From Mogibacterium timidum ATCC 33093 (lineage in GTDB: Bacteria; Bacillota; Clostridia; Peptostreptococcales; Anaerovoracaceae), in the NCBI RefSeq assembly GCF_000525775.1, contig NZ_JALU01000024.1:1-64000 (forward strand): a stretch of 64,000 nucleotides of DNA, read 5' to 3'. Of this stretch, positions 17,719 to 26,018 are shown piece after piece. The position numbers were made by a program, and so were the translations under genes. The notes under the pieces are model-generated. The model was given only the letters and a program-made list of their open reading frames with translations. It was not told the origin of the DNA and searched no databases. Each line of letters opens with the position of its first letter. Position 1 is the first letter of the stretch.

Positions 17719-19083
17719 ATGGGCTTTAAGAGAATTGACGTAAAGGAAATCAAAGGGTTCAAGCTTGGAAATGCCGAAAATCAGGCTACAGGTACTGGTT
17801 GTACAGTTATCATATCGGAAGAAGGAGCAGTCGCCGGGGTTGATATCAGAGGAGGAGGTCCGGCTACTCGTGAAACTGATTTGCTAAAATCAGAAAACAC
17901 CGTCCAGTTCATCAACGCAGTTGTCCTGAGCGGCGGCAGCGCATTTGGCTTGGAAGCAGGAGCAGGAGTAATGAAATACCTCGAAGACAAAGGCGTAGGC
18001 TTTAATATGGGGGACAGATGCATACCGATTGTCACACAAGCATCCCTGTATGATCTAGATGTGGGAAGCGCCGATGTGAGACCTGATGTTGAGATGGGAA
18101 AGCAGGCATGCATCAGCGCATATGAAGACAAATTCGAGCACGGCAACCATGGAGCCGGAACCGGCGCATCTGTTGGAAAGTTATACGGTATGGACAGGGC
18201 TATGAAATCATCTCTCGGTACCTTCGCATGCTCCGACGGTGTGCTTGAAGTCGGGGCAATCGCCGCTGTCAATGCTTTGGGGGACGTGTACAACGGCAAT
18301 AACAACATAATTGCAGGTCTTCTGAGCAAGGATAAGTGTTATATCAAGGGTTCGATCTCTGTGATGAAGAACCATGTTCACGGAGAAGCCGGTCCTGAAG
18401 CTCCAGATATCAGAGATCCATTTAAGAGAGGGGATGTAAACACAACATTTAAATTTGACAACGGTGAAGAAGTTGATTTGGCCGTAGAAGCTTCTGTAGA
18501 GAATAAGGCTGATTATCTCACCGAAGCGGCAATAAAATCGACATTAGAATCTCAAGTTCCGTTACAAGCCAAAGCCGAATCTTTATCGGCGCGTGCTGAG
18601 CCAGAATCCGCAAGTGCCGTAGCCGATGCTTCTATATCTAATGCTGAAGTAACTTCTGTTGACCCCGATACAAGTGGTGAGGTTAATGATATTGAAGCCA
18701 GGATTGAAGAATTACAAGCCGAACTGGATGATGCAGGATCTGATAAGCCTGAATATGAGCCAATTACTATAGAGGAGATGGGCTATGATGTACCATTTAA
18801 CACAACCATTTCATGCTTAATTACCAACGCTAAGCTGACTAAGCCTCAAGCTAACAAGCTCGCTTCAATTCTGCATGACGGCTATGCAAGAGCGATTAAG
18901 CCGGTACACAGTACGTTAGACGGTGATGCAATATTCGTGATGAGCACAAATCAGATTGAGGTCAACTTCGACGCATTTGCAGCACTCGCCACAGATATAC
19001 TTCAGTACAGCGTTATCGATAGCGCGCTTGCCGCCACGGACGCTTATGGTCTGAAGTCTTCGCGTTCAATAATCGGCAAATAA
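17719..19083 (+). CDS. P1-family (DmpA/NylC-like) self-processing hydrolase with an acidic insert
   Basis: A 454-residue member of the P1 (DmpA/endo-type 6-aminohexanoate hydrolase) family, N-terminal nucleophile enzymes made as one chain and cut into alpha and beta parts. The alpha part has VVLSGGSAFGLEAGAG (about residues 75-90) and HGAGTGASVGK. The expected cut is before Thr362 in FNTTISCLITNAKLT, leaving Thr362 as the nucleophile of a short beta chain (residues 362-454). Between the two parts, at about residues 265-355, lies a low-complexity Ala/Glu/Ser/Asp-rich insert that usual family members of around 330-370 residues lack. Family members act on N-terminal residues, beta-peptides or cyclic amides. 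The natural substrate here is unknown. It follows the 6S RNA unit. Confidence 0.85.
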   Translation: MGFKRIDVKEIKGFKLGNAENQATGTGCTVIISEEGAVAGVDIRGGGPATRETDLLKSENTVQFINAVVLSGGSAFGLEAGAGVMKYLEDKGVGFNMGDRCIPIVTQASLYDLDVGSADVRPDVEMGKQACISAYEDKFEHGNHGAGTGASVGKLYGMDRAMKSSLGTFACSDGVLEVGAIAAVNALGDVYNGNNNIIAGLLSKDKCYIKGSISVMKNHVHGEAGPEAPDIRDPFKRGDVNTTFKFDNGEEVDLAVEASVENKADYLTEAAIKSTLESQVPLQAKAESLSARAEPESASAVADASISNAEVTSVDPDTSGEVNDIEARIEELQAELDDAGSDKPEYEPITIEEMGYDVPFNTTISCLITNAKLTKPQANKLASILHDGYARAIKPVHSTLDGDAIFVMSTNQIEVNFDAFAALATDILQYSVIDSALAATDAYGLKSSRSIIGK

Positions 19084-19117
19084 AATTCTTATTTAAGATT
19101 TAAGAGGGAAACTGACA

Positions 19118-21724
19118 ATGAGACTAGTAATAATAGATGGCAATAGCTTGCTCTTCAGAGCATATTTCGCTATGAGGCCAATGATGACAAAGGATGGGGT
19201 GTACACGCACGGTGTGTACGCCTTTATCAATATGCTAAATAAAATTACGTCCGACTACACTCCCGACTACATAGCGGTGTGCTTCGACATGAAGTCGGAG
19301 ACCTTCAGACATCGGCAGTACAGCGAATATAAAGCCGGAAGACAGCAGACGCCGATTGAATTGCTCTCACAGATTCCTCTTATGCACGATGTCCTGCATG
19401 CTATGAATATCAGGGTGTTCGAAAAGGAGTCATATGAGGCAGATGATCTGATAGGTACTATTACGGCGGATGCTTCCCGCATGGGCATTGAATCTATAGT
19501 AATCACCGGTGATAAGGACGAGCTTCAGCTGGTAGACGAAAACACAAAGGTAGTCATCAATAAAAAGGGTATGACAGAGTTTACAATGTATGACGAGGAG
19601 GCTATATTCGAGAGATACTCTCTTACACCGCTGCAATTTATAGATTTAAAAGGCTTGATGGGTGATAAATCAGACAATATTCCGGGCGTTCCCGGCATTG
19701 GTGAGAAAAAAGGAATAGCTCTGCTCAAGGAGTACGGCTCAGTTGAAGGCGTAATAGAACATGCTGATGAGATTAAGGGCAAGATGGGTGATAACATCAG
19801 AGCCAATATCGAGATGGCAAGACTGTCCAAAGCTTTGGCAACAATCATGCGTGAAGTTCCCGTAGCATACGATTTTGATGATCTGAGATACGTTGAGCCT
19901 GATTATGAAACTCTGATCAAAGTGTACAGAGAGCTTGAATTCAACAGCTTAATCAAAAAGCTGCGGTTGAGCAGCAGCGCTGCCGAAGAAGAGGTGTTAA
20001 ATTCAGGCGCAGATATCAGCTCGGAGCTGGCCAAATTCAAACGAGTTGATCCGTCTAAGTTTTACGCTAAAGTATCTGCCGGCAGTGAGGTTGTCGTCCT
20101 GTACGAAGGAGATAACAACCACACCGGTCTTCCTGAACTGAAAAGGCTAATGCTTCTGTCTTATGTCGATAAGCTGTACACAGAGCTGACGCTATCCCCG
20201 CTCAACGTATCAACCGCTTTAACTATTCTTGCAAATCAAGGCTATAGATATATCGGATATGACCTGAAGCCGTTGCTATATTCAATGCTTCGTTACGAGA
20301 TCAGAGGTGTGCGCATTGTACATGATGATTTAATCGCTGAGTACCTGATCGATCCTAACAGGAACAGGTACGGTATAGACAAGATGCTGATCAAGTATAC
20401 GGCGATTGCATATGATGAGTCGGCAGATGAGCTGACACAGCTGTATTATATTTGGATGGTCTGTGTGGAGCAACGCAAGCTTATTGAGTCTAACAATCTA
20501 TCTAAGGTCTATATCGAATGCGAGTTACCTCTGATTGAGACAATGGCCGATATGGAGGCATCAGGAATACGTGTTGATAAGTCGGTTCTCGAGCAGGTCG
20601 GCGTTGAGCTCGATGATAAGATCGCGGCACTTGAGTCCGCTATCTACGATAAGGCCGGCAAGGTGTTCAATATCAAATCGCCCAAACAGCTGGGAATAGT
20701 ACTTTTTGAAGATCTGGGCATCCCATATCCCGCTCGCAGCAAGAAAAAGACCGGGTATTCGACTTCCGTCGACGTGCTGGAGAAGCTACAGACAGACAAT
20801 CCGATTATCGGCGATATTCTCAAGTACAGAAAGGCTACAAAACTGAGAAGCACTTACATCGATGGACTTATCGCTCTAATTGGTGATGACAATAGAATTC
20901 ATCCTCATTTCAATCAGACTGTCGCCGCTACAGGACGTATCAGTTGTACGGAGCCCAATCTGCAGAATATTCCTATCCGCGATGAATACGGGAGAAATAT
21001 ACGCAAGGCGTTCGTAGCTGAGGACAATAATCATACATTTATCGGCGCGGATTATTCACAGATTGAATTGCGTATTCTTGCGGCTCTCAGCGGTGATGAG
21101 GTGCTTTTAGATGCCTTTAACAACAACGAGGACATTCACCGCATAACTGCTTCAAGAGTCTTCAATATACCTCTTGACAAGGTCACAGCTCTCGACAGGA
21201 GCAGAGCTAAGGCGGTTAACTTCGGAGTTATCTATGGCATGAGCGGATTCGGGTTGAGCGAAGAGCTGATGATCTCCAGAGCCGAGGCGCAGAAGTATAT
21301 AGATGACTATTTTGCTAAGCACGAAGCTGTAAAGGCATATCTTGATGAACAGATCAGGATAGGAGAGCGTGACAATGCCGTCAAGACTATTATGGGACGT
21401 ATCAGACAGATACCGGAGTTCACATCGCGCAAATACATGGAGCGTCAACTAGCGCACAGACTTGCTATGAATACTCCCATTCAAGGAAGTGCGGCAGACA
21501 TCATAAAGCTGGCTATGAACAGGGTTTATAGGGAATTGGAGGATAGAAAACTCAAATCAAAGCTCGTCCTGCAAATTCACGATGAGCTGATAATTGAAGC
21601 GGCCAATGAAGAGATTGACGTTGTCAAAGAGCTGCTAAGGCGTAATATGGAGGGTGCTGTCGAACTAAAGGTTAAGCTGTTATGCGACATGCACACCGGC
21701 AGCACATGGTACGATTTAAAATAG
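19118..21724 (+). CDS. polA: DNA polymerase I
   Basis: An 868-residue DNA polymerase I for gap filling and primer removal. Residues 1-290 form the 5' nuclease, including the EADDLIGT and GDKSDNIPGVPGIGEKK segments (H3TH region). Residues about 300-460 hold a 3'-5' exonuclease-like domain in which the metal-binding DxE and the N-x3-D and Y-x3-D motifs are not found, so proofreading is probably absent, as in Bacillus and Thermus enzymes. The polymerase domain has TGRISCTEPNLQNIP, DYSQIELR near residue 644 and QIHDEL near 820. coaE follows 9 bases after the stop, a pairing common in Gram-positive bacteria. Confidence 0.97.
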   Translation: MRLVIIDGNSLLFRAYFAMRPMMTKDGVYTHGVYAFINMLNKITSDYTPDYIAVCFDMKSETFRHRQYSEYKAGRQQTPIELLSQIPLMHDVLHAMNIRVFEKESYEADDLIGTITADASRMGIESIVITGDKDELQLVDENTKVVINKKGMTEFTMYDEEAIFERYSLTPLQFIDLKGLMGDKSDNIPGVPGIGEKKGIALLKEYGSVEGVIEHADEIKGKMGDNIRANIEMARLSKALATIMREVPVAYDFDDLRYVEPDYETLIKVYRELEFNSLIKKLRLSSSAAEEEVLNSGADISSELAKFKRVDPSKFYAKVSAGSEVVVLYEGDNNHTGLPELKRLMLLSYVDKLYTELTLSPLNVSTALTILANQGYRYIGYDLKPLLYSMLRYEIRGVRIVHDDLIAEYLIDPNRNRYGIDKMLIKYTAIAYDESADELTQLYYIWMVCVEQRKLIESNNLSKVYIECELPLIETMADMEASGIRVDKSVLEQVGVELDDKIAALESAIYDKAGKVFNIKSPKQLGIVLFEDLGIPYPARSKKKTGYSTSVDVLEKLQTDNPIIGDILKYRKATKLRSTYIDGLIALIGDDNRIHPHFNQTVAATGRISCTEPNLQNIPIRDEYGRNIRKAFVAEDNNHTFIGADYSQIELRILAALSGDEVLLDAFNNNEDIHRITASRVFNIPLDKVTALDRSRAKAVNFGVIYGMSGFGLSEELMISRAEAQKYIDDYFAKHEAVKAYLDEQIRIGERDNAVKTIMGRIRQIPEFTSRKYMERQLAHRLAMNTPIQGSAADIIKLAMNRVYRELEDRKLKSKLVLQIHDELIIEAANEEIDVVKELLRRNMEGAVELKVKLLCDMHTGSTWYDLK

Positions 21725-21733
21725 GGGTATAAT

Positions 21734-22333
21734 ATGCTAAAAATTGCTATTACCGGCGGAATAGGTGCCGGAAAAACTGCGATTACTGATTATCTCAAGT
21801 ATCTGGACTTCACTGTCATAGACGCCGATGTGATATCAAGGGAAATGACCGGTCCGGGCGGGTGCGCAATCACAGCAATTTGCGAGAAATGGGGATCGGA
21901 TATTGCCAATCCGGAACGCGGCTTGGATCGTGATCTAATGCGTAGCATTATATACAGCAACGAAGTGAGTAAGCGTGAATTTGAGAATATTGTCACCAAA
22001 TCAGTGATTAAAACCGTAGCTCGTCTTCTAAAAGTACATGAACTGCGAGGCAGTAAGGTAGTGTTCGTCGCCGCGCCACTTCTGTTCGAGTGCGATATGC
22101 AGGATGATTATGATGCCGTATGGCTTGTAATCGCAGATAAGGACACACGTGTAGAGCGCGTTTCTGAAAGAGATGACCTGGGATATGAGATTATCAACAG
22201 AATCATTGCTTCGCAGATGAGCGATGATGAAAAAGCAAAATTATCATCAGATGTAATCGAAAATAACGGCAGCCTTCCTGAGCTTAAGAAAAATGTGGAC
22301 AAGCTTTTGAACAAATACGGTCTCGAAGCTTAG
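21734..22333 (+). CDS. coaE: Dephospho-CoA kinase
   Basis: A 199-residue P-loop kinase that carries out the last step of coenzyme A synthesis, phosphorylating dephospho-CoA. The Walker A motif GGIGAGKT is at residues 8-15, followed by DADVISREM, which fits the CoA-binding part of CoaE. It follows polA closely and is the last gene of that unit, because a fresh promoter appears directly after its stop. Confidence 0.93.
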   Translation: MLKIAITGGIGAGKTAITDYLKYLDFTVIDADVISREMTGPGGCAITAICEKWGSDIANPERGLDRDLMRSIIYSNEVSKREFENIVTKSVIKTVARLLKVHELRGSKVVFVAAPLLFECDMQDDYDAVWLVIADKDTRVERVSERDDLGYEIINRIIASQMSDDEKAKLSSDVIENNGSLPELKKNVDKLLNKYGLEA

Positions 22334-22362
22334 TTGAGCATATATAGTATTTGTGATACAAT
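22334..22362 (+). promoter_or_regulatory. Promoter of the ATP-grasp / MurT-like / GatD-like cassette
   Basis: TTGAGC (22334-22339) and TACAAT (22357-22362) are 17 bases apart. The RNA would start near 22369 and reach the ATG at 22395 after GAGGGAG. The promoter begins immediately after the coaE stop codon, so the three downstream genes can be expressed separately from polA-coaE. Confidence 0.65.
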
Positions 22363-22394
22363 TCTATGTCATTATATAGGACGAGGGAGATAGT

Positions 22395-23429
22395 ATGAGA
22401 GCTGATTTTTTATACAAATTAAGAGTTCTTTCGGGAGCAAGATTCTCTAAGCTTAACGAGGTTACAACTGAAATTAACAAGAGATGCGGAAAGAGTAAGG
22501 CCGGCATTATCAAGGATATTTTTCACTGCTACAGGAAGTTTGGAAGTGGATATTATGATTATATAATCTATCATTTTTATGAGCTCGACGACAGTATGCG
22601 TGACACGTACATGACTCGTATGCGCAGCAAGAAGCTCGTAACATTTCTCAACGATCCTGAGATGGCAAAGCTTTTTGATAACAAAAATCAGTTCGATGAG
22701 GTTTTCAAGGAATTTATCTCCAGAGATTACCTGGATGCTGTAAATTGCGATTTAACGGAGGCGACACGCTTCTACAATGAAAATGAAATCGGATTCGCTA
22801 AGATGCTTGACCTTGCGTGTGGCAAGGGGGCGGAAATCATCAGGATGGCCGATTTTGAAAATGCTGAGGCGTTCTACAATTACATCAAGGAAAAGGGATT
22901 TGGTGTAGTAGAGGAATATCTGATCAATCACGATAAAATTAGAGAGGTATACAAGCCGGCTCTCAACACCATGCGAATGATTACTATCATCGGGGACGAT
23001 GGGCAGCCGCACTTGTTTTTTGCGGCACAAAAATTTGGAGTACACGGACGTTTCATTGATGTTCATGGAATTCATGCGCCGATTGATCTCGAGACAGGAG
23101 TTGTACATTTTCCATTCCACAGCGGTAATACCGATACAGATTTGATATACACAAAGCATCCTGATACCGGATATGACCTTACTGAGTATGAGGTTCCGAT
23201 GTTCCGGGAGGCTAAGGATATGATTCTCAAGGCTGCCATGAAGGTCCCTGAGATGAGATATGTTGGCTGGGATGTTGCAGTTACAAATAAGGGACCCAAG
23301 ATTGTAGAAGGCAACGATTACACAGCATATGACTACATGCAGCTGCCACAGCAGAACCCCGGCAGAGTCGGTGTGATTCCTGATATCCTTAAGCTCGTTC
23401 CGAGCTTCAAGGATGAACTGTACAAGTAA
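22395..23429 (+). CDS. Sugar-transfer-associated ATP-grasp protein
   Basis: A 344-residue protein that resembles the sugar-transfer-associated ATP-grasp family (PF14397 type). The C-terminal half shows the ATP-grasp pattern: RMITI, then a hydrophobic strand, GVHGRFIDVHG, and near the end a WDVAVTNKGPKIVEGND segment that holds the metal and ATP ligands. Such enzymes join a carboxylate to an amine or thiol at the cost of ATP. Relatives are found in surface polysaccharide loci. No signal peptide or membrane segment is seen. It has its own promoter and stands 63 bases before a MurT-like gene, so a role in modifying a wall or polymer precursor together with that pair is plausible. The substrate is unknown. 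Confidence 0.75.
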   Translation: MRADFLYKLRVLSGARFSKLNEVTTEINKRCGKSKAGIIKDIFHCYRKFGSGYYDYIIYHFYELDDSMRDTYMTRMRSKKLVTFLNDPEMAKLFDNKNQFDEVFKEFISRDYLDAVNCDLTEATRFYNENEIGFAKMLDLACGKGAEIIRMADFENAEAFYNYIKEKGFGVVEEYLINHDKIREVYKPALNTMRMITIIGDDGQPHLFFAAQKFGVHGRFIDVHGIHAPIDLETGVVHFPFHSGNTDTDLIYTKHPDTGYDLTEYEVPMFREAKDMILKAAMKVPEMRYVGWDVAVTNKGPKIVEGNDYTAYDYMQLPQQNPGRVGVIPDILKLVPSFKDELYK

Positions 23430-23492
23430 GTGATGATAAGTGATAAATTTCTATTGTGATAGGTAAGAATTAGAAAGGTCGGCGTATTTCAG

Positions 23493-24875
23493 ATGGGTAA
23501 ACTGCGTTACTTTTGTGCACTTATAATTGCAAAGCTTTCGATTATAGCGCTGAAGATGACCGGGCATAAGGGAACAAACTTTCCCGGAATAGTTGCAATT
23601 AAAATATGTCCAAATTTTCTCAAGTACATCAAGCTGCCTAACAAAATAATCGGAGTAACGGGTACTAACGGCAAGACTACTTGTTCCAACTTGCTGAGAG
23701 ACTCGCTTGCTGTGCTCGGAGAGAGCGTACTCAACAACTCCGCCGGTTCCAATACTATCACCGGCATCACTGCATCACTGATTACCAGCGTCAATGTGTT
23801 CGGCAAGCAGAGATATGGGACGGCAGTATTCGAGATTGACGAGCTGTCATCAAGGCGGATTTTTCCATATGTGCACATAGATCATCTGATAGTTACTAAC
23901 TTATCTCGCGACTCCATCATGCGAAATGCTCATCCTGAATACATTCGTTCAGTGCTGGAGGCACATATCGATAAATCAACTAAGCTCATTTTAAATGCAG
24001 ATGATCTTGTATCTTCGCAGCTATGTCCTGACGGTGACAGGGTGTTTTTTGGCATCGACCTGCTCAAAAGTGATAAAACTGAGTGCACCAATCTTATTGA
24101 CGATTGTCCAATCTGCCCGGTATGCAATAATAAATTAAAATATACAAGGAATAGATACAGCAATATAGGAAGAGCATACTGTCCTAATTGTGATTTCAAG
24201 TCTCCTGATGCTGATTATCTCGCTACAGACATTAATCTTGAATCAATGACTATGAATATCGAGCTTGAGGGGGAAAGCTGTACATTTAGGCTGTTTAACA
24301 ACGGAACCTTTAACATTTATAATGAGGTTACATTAATAGCAGCGCTTAGCGAACTCAGATATTCAGTAGATGAAATCAAGGCTGCAGTAGACAACGTAAA
24401 TATTACAAAAGAACGTCTTAACCTGTTTAAAGCCGGAGACATCTGTCTTAGCTCAGTACTCTGCAAGGATAGAAATGCTTACGCAAGCTCCCGTGTTTTT
24501 GAATATATAGATGCACAGCCGGGAGACAAGGAGATCCTGCTATTCAATAACAATTTTCAGGATGATGTCAAATGGTCGGAGAACACGTGCTGGCTCTATG
24601 ACGCTGATTTTGAGCTGTTGCGGGACGATAGAATAAAAACCATCATAACTACAGGTTCACGCGGACTTGATTTCAAGCTCAGACTCTTAATGGCCGGAGT
24701 GCAGCCTGACAGAATTAAGTTTGTACGGGACCCTCTATCATGCATTGATGATTTGAAGTTTGCAAAGGGAGAGACGATATATCTCCTTTATGGAACTGAC
24801 CCGTTATCGCCTGCTCGCAAGGTGAGAGAAAAGCTGGAGAAATATCTTAAAGACATGGAAAGGTTAACTAAATGA
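23493..24875 (+). CDS. MurT-like Mur ligase (lipid II isoglutaminyl synthase subunit homologue) with altered motifs
   Basis: A 460-residue Mur ligase homologue of the MurT type. The N-terminus follows the MurT pattern (AKL...GTNFPG), the P-loop is TGTNGKTT at residues 56-63, and a MurT-specific zinc ribbon is present with CPVC (208-211) and CPNC (230-233). The C-terminal DUF1727 region is recognisable through WLYDADFE and ITTGSRGLDFKLRL. In MurT-GatD this enzyme activates the D-Glu of lipid II for amidation. Here two conserved motifs differ: the NLFRDQxDRYGE-like segment reads NLSRDSIMRNAHPE (136-149), and the DNxxDGRDxSW loop reads NNNFQDDVKWSENTCW (352-367). AAAGG is 14 bases from the ATG, which is long. 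The stop overlaps the GatD-like start by 4 bases. Confidence 0.85.
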   Translation: MGKLRYFCALIIAKLSIIALKMTGHKGTNFPGIVAIKICPNFLKYIKLPNKIIGVTGTNGKTTCSNLLRDSLAVLGESVLNNSAGSNTITGITASLITSVNVFGKQRYGTAVFEIDELSSRRIFPYVHIDHLIVTNLSRDSIMRNAHPEYIRSVLEAHIDKSTKLILNADDLVSSQLCPDGDRVFFGIDLLKSDKTECTNLIDDCPICPVCNNKLKYTRNRYSNIGRAYCPNCDFKSPDADYLATDINLESMTMNIELEGESCTFRLFNNGTFNIYNEVTLIAALSELRYSVDEIKAAVDNVNITKERLNLFKAGDICLSSVLCKDRNAYASSRVFEYIDAQPGDKEILLFNNNFQDDVKWSENTCWLYDADFELLRDDRIKTIITTGSRGLDFKLRLLMAGVQPDRIKFVRDPLSCIDDLKFAKGETIYLLYGTDPLSPARKVREKLEKYLKDMERLTK

Positions 24876-25588
24876 TTATTGAAATGCTCTATCCCGAGCT
24901 AAGCAATCTATATGGTGATTCTGCCAACATCAAATATCTGCAGGAATCACACCCTGAGACCAAGATTATCGAGACACACCTAGGTGATAAACCTTTCTTT
25001 ATTGACGGAAAGGTTGACCTTGTCTATCGCGGCACGCTTACCGAGCACGGGCAGCAGCTATTTATCGAAAATGCTGAGCCGTACGTTGGAGGATTTAAGA
25101 CTGCCATTGAACGCGGGCAACATTTCCTCGTGACGGGGAACGCTGTTGAGCTCTTTGGCAACTATATTATAGATAAGTCCGGAGAAAAGATTGACTGTCT
25201 GGAGTTCTTTGATTTTCATGTAGAGCGCGACATAGTCGCAAAAAGATTCAATTCGCTGTATGTAGGCACGTACGCGGATCTCAAGGTTGTAGGGTTCAAG
25301 AGTCAGTTCTCGCAAGGCTTTTATGATAGTGAAATACCGGCTCTTTTTGATACAACAAGAGGTCCGGGCTTCAACCCTGATATCAAACAGGAAGGTATCC
25401 ATTATAACAATTTTATGGGTACATATCTGCTCGGTCCGCTGTTGATACTTAACCCGGATTTCACGAAGGCTTTGGCTGCTGAATTAGGTATAGGCGGTTT
25501 TACGCCTGCGTATTACGACATAGCCAGAGAAGCGTATGCGTTCAGACTCAATCAATATACCGATGCCAGCACCGGATTCTATTACTAG
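24872..25588 (+). CDS. GatD-like class I amidotransferase homologue lacking the catalytic Cys and His
   Basis: A 238-residue protein with the GatD (CobB/CobQ-type glutamine amidotransferase) framework: EMLYPELSNLYGDSANIKYL at the N-terminus and MGTYLLGPLLILNP near the C-terminus. In canonical GatD the nucleophile lies in AICGG and the catalytic His in GTYLHGPLL. Here the same places read LVTGNAVELFG, with Gly89 (codon GGG at 25136) in place of Cys, and GTYLLGPLL, with Leu187 (codon CTC at 25430) in place of His. The frame is open throughout, so this is not an obvious pseudogene. It is translationally coupled to the MurT-like gene. It probably cannot hydrolyse glutamine and may be a structural partner, or the complex may use another amine donor. 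Confidence 0.85.
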   Translation: MIIEMLYPELSNLYGDSANIKYLQESHPETKIIETHLGDKPFFIDGKVDLVYRGTLTEHGQQLFIENAEPYVGGFKTAIERGQHFLVTGNAVELFGNYIIDKSGEKIDCLEFFDFHVERDIVAKRFNSLYVGTYADLKVVGFKSQFSQGFYDSEIPALFDTTRGPGFNPDIKQEGIHYNNFMGTYLLGPLLILNPDFTKALAAELGIGGFTPAYYDIAREAYAFRLNQYTDASTGFYY

Positions 25589-25741
25589 TTGATTAGATCC
25601 GGTTGTTTAAACATTCAGATATTGATTGAGTTATCAAATGAGCGCTCGGATCGCGATTCCCGGAAAATTCTATTTATTTGGAACTTTACCGTTAACGTTG
25701 ATGTTGACATTTACGAAGTTTAACTTATTTTAAGAAATTAC

Positions 25742-25770
25742 TTGCATTTTCACCTGTTTTTTTGTATATT
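25742..25770 (+). promoter_or_regulatory. Promoter of the tRNA-Leu pair
   Basis: TTGCAT (25742-25747) and TATATT (25765-25770) are 17 bases apart. The predicted start near 25777 is 5 bases before the first tRNA. The stretch from 25589 to 25741 holds no gene and no convincing terminator. Confidence 0.65.
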
Positions 25771-25781
25771 TAAGTAGTCGT

Positions 25782-25863
25782 GTGGCTGTGGCGGAATGGC
25801 AGACGCGCATGCTTGAGGGGCATGTGGGAGACCGTGCTGGTTCGAGTCCAGTCAGCCACACCA
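25782..25863 (+). tRNA. tRNA-Leu(GAG)
   Basis: The acceptor GTGGCTG pairs with CAGCCAC, followed by A and an encoded CCA. The anticodon stem GCATGC/GCATGT encloses the loop TTGAGGG with anticodon GAG. A long variable arm (GGGAGACC region) marks a class II tRNA, and TTCGAGTCC is the T loop. Length is 82 bases. Confidence 0.93.
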
Positions 25864-25887
25864 TTTTTTTTACAAAAAATAAGATTT

Positions 25888-25974
25888 GCCGGCGTGGTGG
25901 AATTGGCAGACGCGCGGGATTCAAAATCCCGTGGTAGAAATACCGTATGGGTTCGACCCCCATCGCCGGCACCA
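25888..25974 (+). tRNA. tRNA-Leu(CAA)
   Basis: The acceptor GCCGGCG pairs with CGCCGGC, then A and encoded CCA. The anticodon stem CGGGA/TCCCG encloses a loop with anticodon CAA. The long variable arm (TGGTAGAAATACCGT) and TTCGACC T loop fit tRNA-Leu. It lies 24 bases after the first tRNA and no terminator follows before yajC. Confidence 0.94.
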
Positions 25975-26018
25975 ATCATATTTTCACTTATATTAACGAA
26001 AATATTGGAGGTGCTGAA

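Noticed and set aside
24872-25588. GatD-like gene as a pseudogene or sequencing error
   Set aside because: The frame is fully open, both lost residues are in otherwise conserved surroundings, the Gly codon (GGG) is more than one base from a Cys codon, and the partner protein is changed too.
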